Shown: piece after piece, positions 4,920 to 8,863 of the stretch
Layout of the letters: each line of letters starts with the position of its first letter
Numbering within the stretch: position 1 is the stretch's first letter
Origin: Chloroflexota bacterium
Lineage (GTDB): Bacteria > Chloroflexota > Anaerolineae > Promineifilales > Promineifilaceae
Assembly (NCBI GenBank): GCA_024223125.1
Contig: JAAEOP010000121.1
Location: 1 to 8,863, forward strand
DNA length: 8,863 bases
Reading direction: 5' to 3'
Program-made: the position numbers and the translations under genes
Notes under the pieces: generated by a model
Seen by the model: only the letters and a program-made list of their open reading frames with translations
Told to the model about the DNA's origin: nothing
Databases searched by the model: none

Positions 4920-7442
4920 GGGAATTCTAATAGGAGAAGGATGCACAAAGTAATTAAACCTGACAGAAAACGTCTGTCTCCCAGCCGTAAAAAAAATATT
5001 CTCGTGTTTCTACTCTTCTTGGGATTGGCCGTGTTAATGACCTGGCCTACTTTAGCTAAATGGAACAGTGAATGGGCTGGCGGCCGTACTGATTTACTCG
5101 TTCACCAATGGACATTCTGGTGGATAAAAGAAGCGCTGAGCAGCGGACAAAATCCATTCCATACAACTCTGCTTTATTATCCTAACGGCGCGTCCCTTTT
5201 GTCCCATAATATCGCCTGGCTCAACATTGCCTTTTGGCTGCCGTTGCAAGCCCTCATCGGTGAAATTGCCGCTTACAATGTCATGTTCATCCTAATTTTT
5301 TCTCTTAACGGCTTTGCTATGTATTTATTTGCGGCCGAGTTAATGAAACAGCGAACAGCCGCTATTATTGCCGGGCTTATTTACGCCTTTTGGCCCTACA
5401 CCATGTCCCATTATGATCATCCCAACATGATCTTGATTTTTGCAGTTCCATTGACCTTGTTGTATTTATACCGTGCGGTGAAACAGTCCAGCTTACGCCA
5501 TGCCCTCCTGGCAGCTTTATTCCTGGCTCTGGTTAGTATTAGCCGTTGGCAGCATCTAGCCATGAGCGGTTTGATCATTGTCCTTTTTGTCGCTTATTTA
5601 TTCCTCACCATCCCGGCCGTCCGCTCTCGGCAGACAATTAAGCTGATGTTTATCACCGGCGGCGTCGCCTTGCTGTTGATGCTGCCGTTAGCCATGCCGC
5701 TGGTTACTAACCAATTGACCCGCGGCAACCCGGAAGATGTAGCCATTGTTGAACCGGATAACGGCCGTACCGATCTAGCCGCTTATCTTGTCCCCAGCCC
5801 CAATAATACCTTTTGGGGTGAACAAATCAAACCCCATTATGAACCTTATATAGCTAGTGAAAACTACATTCCTTTTATCGGCTACATGACCCTCATTTTG
5901 GCCTTGATGGGGCTTGTTTTCAGATTTCGGCAAACATGGTTTTGGTTCATGTTAGCAATTATTTATATTCTACTGGCTTTAGGGCCAGAGTTAGCTATCA
6001 ATGGACAAATCTACTCGCATATACCGCTGCCATATGATCTGATTGAGGGTACATTATTAGGCGATTTCATTCGGCGGCCGCACCGGCTAAATGTCTTCCT
6101 CTCCCTGCCGCTGGCAATGATGGCCGGTTGGGGGGCAACCCTTTTTAGCCAACAACAGCGACTCAAACCAATTGTAATTACGGCCGTTATTGCCGCCATC
6201 ATCCTCATAGAATACAGCCCACTCCCCTTTACCACGTCGCCAACTGAAAAAATAGCCTGGAACGAAAAACTAGCTGATGAACCAGGCGATTTTGCCGTGC
6301 TGGATTTACCATTTCACGACCGATCACATGATAAATGGTACATGGTGTATCAGATACAACACCGCAAACCAATTATGGTAGGGCATGTTTCCCGAATGCC
6401 CCGTGAAGTATTTGATTTTATGAAAACCGTTCCCTTCTTAGAAAGTATTTTACAAAGCGATATTCGGGCCGATTTTGGTATTACCAATGTTAGCGAACAG
6501 ATGCGTTATCTCCATCAGGCCAATGTTCGCTATTTGGTATTGCACAAACGATATGGAAATGAGGGCTTACAAACGATGTGGCGCGATTGGATCACGTATA
6601 CGCCCGTTTACGAAGATGAAGAGGTCATCGTCTACCGGACGGCTCCCCAGGCCGGCCGCGACTTCAATATTGAGCGTCTGTTGAACGATGAAATTGGCCT
6701 GATTAGAACCCACTTTTCTCCGGCTGAAGCTATCCAGGGGGGAACGGTTAAGATAGATGCAAGGTGGGGCGGCACGGCCGTACCGGAGGACACTCCGTAT
6801 GATGTCTGTTTTTGGTTACAAGATGAGGATCAGAGAGTGGAGGTTAGTGGAGATTGTCAGCCGGTATCGGAACAATGGCCGACAGACAGGTGGCAAGCCA
6901 ACGAGGTTGTTCGCGGCTCATACACAGTTAAGATAGACGAGGCCATAGCGTCAGGAACGTATACTTTACAGATGGCTTTGGCGGATGGTGAGCAGCTTGT
7001 GGGGAATACGGCCGACCTCGGCCCAATCACCATTCTTCCCTTCGCCCCCGCCAACGATACAAACGCCAACTGGCAAGATAAAATCACGCTGCACGGTTAC
7101 GATTTAGCACAGACCGATGATATGCTTCAATTAACACTTTACTGGCAAGGGCAGCAACCGCTAAACGATTCCTACAAAGTTTTTATTCACATCGTTAACT
7201 CCGACAGCGGTGACATTGTGGCCCAAAGTGATACCATCCCCCGCAACTGGAGCTATCCCACCACAGCCTGGGAAGCAGGTGAAATCGTACGCGATGTGGT
7301 AGAAATTCCGCTGGCTGGGGTGGCCGACGGCGCATATGACATTTGGATTGGTCTGTATCAGACAGATATAGGGGAACGGCTTAAGGTTAACGGAGAAGAA
7401 AGAATGTGGTTAACGGCCGTAACACAACCACCATCACACTGA
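4914..7442 (+). CDS. Multi-pass membrane protein, probable GT-C-like glycosyltransferase with two C-terminal beta domains
   Basis: Encodes 842 residues. A basic cytoplasmic N-terminus (residues 1-27) leads to about 12 hydrophobic segments: roughly 28-45, 100-118, 121-143, 147-164, 170-187, 195-212, 213-232, 241-263, 317-336, 341-356, 394-411 and 416-434. The first extracytoplasmic loop has GGRTDLLVHQWTFWW (56-70), whose Asp60 sits where GT-C lipid-sugar transferases place a catalytic acid; this function is inferred from topology only. Residues 440-580 form a soluble domain. Two beta-rich modules follow at about 590-705 and 715-835; the second has the LTLYWQ, YKVFIHI and PTTAWEAGE pattern I recall from surface glycosyltransferases of Chloroflexota. 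It likely acts in cell-envelope polysaccharide or glycoprotein assembly. The start is uncertain: ATG 4914 lies in the target duplication and once overlapped the upstream stop; ATG 4941 is in frame and follows AGGAG by 4 bases. It has no recognised partner in the window. Confidence 0.75.
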   Translation: MTGNSNRRRMHKVIKPDRKRLSPSRKKNILVFLLFLGLAVLMTWPTLAKWNSEWAGGRTDLLVHQWTFWWIKEALSSGQNPFHTTLLYYPNGASLLSHNIAWLNIAFWLPLQALIGEIAAYNVMFILIFSLNGFAMYLFAAELMKQRTAAIIAGLIYAFWPYTMSHYDHPNMILIFAVPLTLLYLYRAVKQSSLRHALLAALFLALVSISRWQHLAMSGLIIVLFVAYLFLTIPAVRSRQTIKLMFITGGVALLLMLPLAMPLVTNQLTRGNPEDVAIVEPDNGRTDLAAYLVPSPNNTFWGEQIKPHYEPYIASENYIPFIGYMTLILALMGLVFRFRQTWFWFMLAIIYILLALGPELAINGQIYSHIPLPYDLIEGTLLGDFIRRPHRLNVFLSLPLAMMAGWGATLFSQQQRLKPIVITAVIAAIILIEYSPLPFTTSPTEKIAWNEKLADEPGDFAVLDLPFHDRSHDKWYMVYQIQHRKPIMVGHVSRMPREVFDFMKTVPFLESILQSDIRADFGITNVSEQMRYLHQANVRYLVLHKRYGNEGLQTMWRDWITYTPVYEDEEVIVYRTAPQAGRDFNIERLLNDEIGLIRTHFSPAEAIQGGTVKIDARWGGTAVPEDTPYDVCFWLQDEDQRVEVSGDCQPVSEQWPTDRWQANEVVRGSYTVKIDEAIASGTYTLQMALADGEQLVGNTADLGPITILPFAPANDTNANWQDKITLHGYDLAQTDDMLQLTLYWQGQQPLNDSYKVFIHIVNSDSGDIVAQSDTIPRNWSYPTTAWEAGEIVRDVVEIPLAGVADGAYDIWIGLYQTDIGERLKVNGEERMWLTAVTQPPSH
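4932..4936 (+). promoter_or_regulatory. Candidate ribosome binding site for an alternative start at 4941
   Basis: AGGAG is followed 4 bases later by ATG 4941, in frame with the membrane-protein gene. The spacing is short. The competing ATG 4914 has a G-rich GGGGGAG (4894-4900) 13 bases upstream, supplied by the inserted element. Confidence 0.4.
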
Positions 7443-7504
7443 ACCCGTTCCAGTCAATTCACCTAAAATTTGCTTATTATCCTGATCTTTGGCAACATTA
7501 CCTT

Positions 7505-8725
7505 ATGGAATACGAAACTGAAAACCTTCCTCCTGGGCAAATCAAAGATACTGTTGCCGAAAAACGAAAATACAGCGTACTCAACGTCGAGAATGCCCGC
7601 CAGGTTACCCAAACATGGTTAAAGAGTATAGAACTAGCCGATGCTGTCACTTTTGGTTTACCAGAAATTGATGATCGCTACCATGTCTGGCGAGTTCCTC
7701 TATTGGGGAAACATTCACAAGAAAGAGTCGGCGAAGTCGTCATAGATGCTTACACATCCTTACTTATCGAAAATAAATCTACTTCACCCAACATATTGGA
7801 AGCACGTCTTCTTCATCGTCCAATACCAACAAAAAAAACAACCTCCAATAATAATAAAACCTATAAACCTTCCAATCTCAGGAATACAATTGTGCTAGGT
7901 AATGGGGAAAATATTCTTCCCGAATTCCCCGCAGAATCCGTTGATTTAATTATCACTTCCCCACCTTATTACAATGCTCGTCCAGAATATGAAGATTACG
8001 TCACCTATGAAGAATATCTTCTAAAAATGCGTAAAATCATTCAGACTTGCCATCATGTATTGAACGAAGGCCGCTTCTTTGTGATGAATATTTCCCCCGT
8101 ACTTATCCGCCGTGCCAGTCGTAGCAAATCTTCCAGACGTATTGCTGTCCCCTTCGACATGCACCGCCTTTTTGTTGAAGAAGGGTTTGATTTCATAGAC
8201 GACATCATGTGGGTTAAACCGGAAGGAGCTGGCTGGGCAACTGGCCGAGGCCGCCGTTTTGCTGCCGACCGCAACCCGCTGCAATACAAACCCGTTCCTG
8301 TTACCGAATATATCCTGGTCTACCGGAAGCATACCGAACGCCTAATTGACTGGAACATACGCACTCACCCCGATCAGGAATTAGTTAAATCATCCAAAGT
8401 AGCCGATGGTTACGAAAAAACCAACATCTGGAAAATCAAACCAGCCCATGACAAAAATCATCCGGCCATTTTTCCCGAAGAACTGGCCGCCAAAGTCATA
8501 ACATATTATTCCTTCCGTGATGATGTAGTCATGGACCCATTTGCCGGTATCGGGACTACCGGACTGGCCGCCACTAAACTAAAAAGAAGATTTGTTCTCA
8601 TCGACCAAGAACCTAAATACGTAGATATCATGCGAGAACAAGCTAAACGATGGCTGGGCAAAGATGCCGCCGATATTTTATGTATCAATTGTCCCCCAAT
8701 TTCGGTTGATAATATGCTGCTTTAG
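7505..8725 (+). CDS. Beta-class DNA amino-methyltransferase (N4-cytosine or N6-adenine), apparently solitary
   Basis: Encodes 406 residues from ATG 7505. The catalytic motif IV is TSPPYYNAR (151-159) and precedes the AdoMet motif DPFAGIGTTGLAA (344-356), the order that defines beta-class amino-methyltransferases. SPPY occurs in many N4-cytosine and some N6-adenine enzymes, so the modified base is not settled. A basic central stretch around RRASRSKSSRR (202-212) and MWVKPEGAGW (235-244) lie between them. Residues 28-92 form an extra N-terminal domain (FGLPEIDDRYHVWRVPL, then VGEVVIDAYTSLL) that I cannot name. An ATG at 7406 extends the frame into the previous gene but adds 33 residues with no domain character, so 7505 is preferred; no clear ribosome binding site supports either. 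No restriction enzyme is visible, though one could lie beyond 8863. The gene looks AT-richer than its neighbours and lacks CGGCCG, consistent with recent acquisition. Confidence 0.85.
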   Translation: MEYETENLPPGQIKDTVAEKRKYSVLNVENARQVTQTWLKSIELADAVTFGLPEIDDRYHVWRVPLLGKHSQERVGEVVIDAYTSLLIENKSTSPNILEARLLHRPIPTKKTTSNNNKTYKPSNLRNTIVLGNGENILPEFPAESVDLIITSPPYYNARPEYEDYVTYEEYLLKMRKIIQTCHHVLNEGRFFVMNISPVLIRRASRSKSSRRIAVPFDMHRLFVEEGFDFIDDIMWVKPEGAGWATGRGRRFAADRNPLQYKPVPVTEYILVYRKHTERLIDWNIRTHPDQELVKSSKVADGYEKTNIWKIKPAHDKNHPAIFPEELAAKVITYYSFRDDVVMDPFAGIGTTGLAATKLKRRFVLIDQEPKYVDIMREQAKRWLGKDAADILCINCPPISVDNMLL

Positions 8726-8857
8726 GAATGGGGATTTTATTAAACCCCGAACTTGTCATACCTGCGAAGGCAGGTATCCATCTTTTTAGTCGAGTGGATT
8801 CCCGCCTTCGCGGGAATGACAAATTAAAGTTCATGGGATTATTTAATCCTCATTCCT
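8724..8857. repeat. Symmetric four-hairpin inverted-repeat element at the methyltransferase stop codon
   Basis: The ends AGGAATGGGGATT (8724-8736) and AATCCTCATTCCT (8845-8857) are inverted at 12 of 13 positions, and the arms continue inward imperfectly for about 50 bases. Two inner hairpins are each perfect: ATACCTGC/GCAGGTAT (8758-8777, loop GAAG) and ATTCCCGC/GCGGGAAT (8798-8817, loop CTTC). An outer right hairpin is GGATTA/TAATCC (8836-8849), and GGGG/CCCC (8730-8748) can pair on the left. The first inner hairpin is followed by a T-run (8782-8786), so some terminator activity is possible. The left end overlaps the stop codon of the methyltransferase, and TTAGGAA occurs at both outer edges (8722-8728, 8857-8863). 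The inner arms resemble the widespread ATTCCCGC...GCGGGAAT intergenic repeats. Confidence 0.65.
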
Positions 8858-8863
8858 TAGGAA

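Larger units (their letters stand above)
621..7420. repeat. Dispersed highly iterated palindrome ACGGCCGT
   Basis: Exact copies start at 621, 769, 961, 1693, 2540, 2777, 2849, 4143, 5761, 6180, 6774 and 7413. The core CGGCCG occurs 27 times between 608 and 7419 and not at all in 7420-8863. All 12 octamers are inside coding regions and are read as TAV (seven times), NGR or DGR (four) and RPS (once), so all three frames are used. About 0.14 octamer copies would be expected by chance in this length at equal base frequencies. Confidence 0.85.

Noticed and set aside
7406..7504. Upstream ATG for the methyltransferase, overlapping the membrane-protein gene by 37 bases
   Set aside because: The added 33 residues show no domain character, and the spacing signal is no better than for ATG 7505. 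It is still possible.
8021..8332. Minus-strand reading frames opposite the methyltransferase
   Set aside because: Antisense shadows of a conserved gene with motifs intact on the + strand.

Overview
The window shows seven protein-coding genes, all on the + strand, separated by short gaps. No RNA gene, CRISPR array or complete insertion sequence is visible, and no gene-free stretch exceeds about 190 bases. Gene content and style (tandem MinD-like ATPases with an Arg-variant Walker A, a non-pyrrolysine MttB-family protein, a GT-C-like membrane protein with C-terminal beta domains, dense foldback repeats, very frequent CGGCCG) suggest an environmental Chloroflexota bacterium of the Anaerolineae type. 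That placement is an impression from memory, not a proven assignment.

Left third (1-1950): the 3' end of one MinD/ParA-like ATPase, then two full 252-residue paralogues. The three share the C-terminal pattern LPH..(x)M..L(x)S...FVL.YP and form a tandem array. The middle copy has lost several residues normally kept in the family, which suggests specialisation or decay; the third looks intact apart from an Arg in place of the signature Lys.

Middle (2122-4811): a Gfo/Idh/MocA-type NAD(P)-dependent oxidoreductase, then an MttB/COG5598-family methyltransferase without an in-frame amber codon and without a corrinoid protein beside it in the window.

Right (4914-8725): a large multi-pass membrane protein, probably a GT-C-fold glycosyltransferase-like protein with two extracytoplasmic beta domains, then a beta-class amino-methyltransferase acting on DNA (N4-cytosine or N6-adenine) with an unidentified N-terminal domain and no visible restriction partner. 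The genes do not form an obvious single pathway. Each module looks independent.

The most striking structure is non-coding. (1) A 95-bp miniature element at 4817-4911 has terminal inverted repeats and a perfect 8-bp target duplication (TAATGACC). Removing it and one duplication copy restores a TAATG stop/start overlap between the MttB gene and the membrane-protein gene, so the element appears to have split a translationally coupled pair while duplicating both the stop and the start codon. (2) The octamer ACGGCCGT occurs 12 times and its core CGGCCG 27 times, all before position 7421 and in all three reading frames, like the HIP1 palindrome of cyanobacteria. The methyltransferase gene at the right contains none. 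(3) Almost every intergenic gap carries a different foldback repeat.
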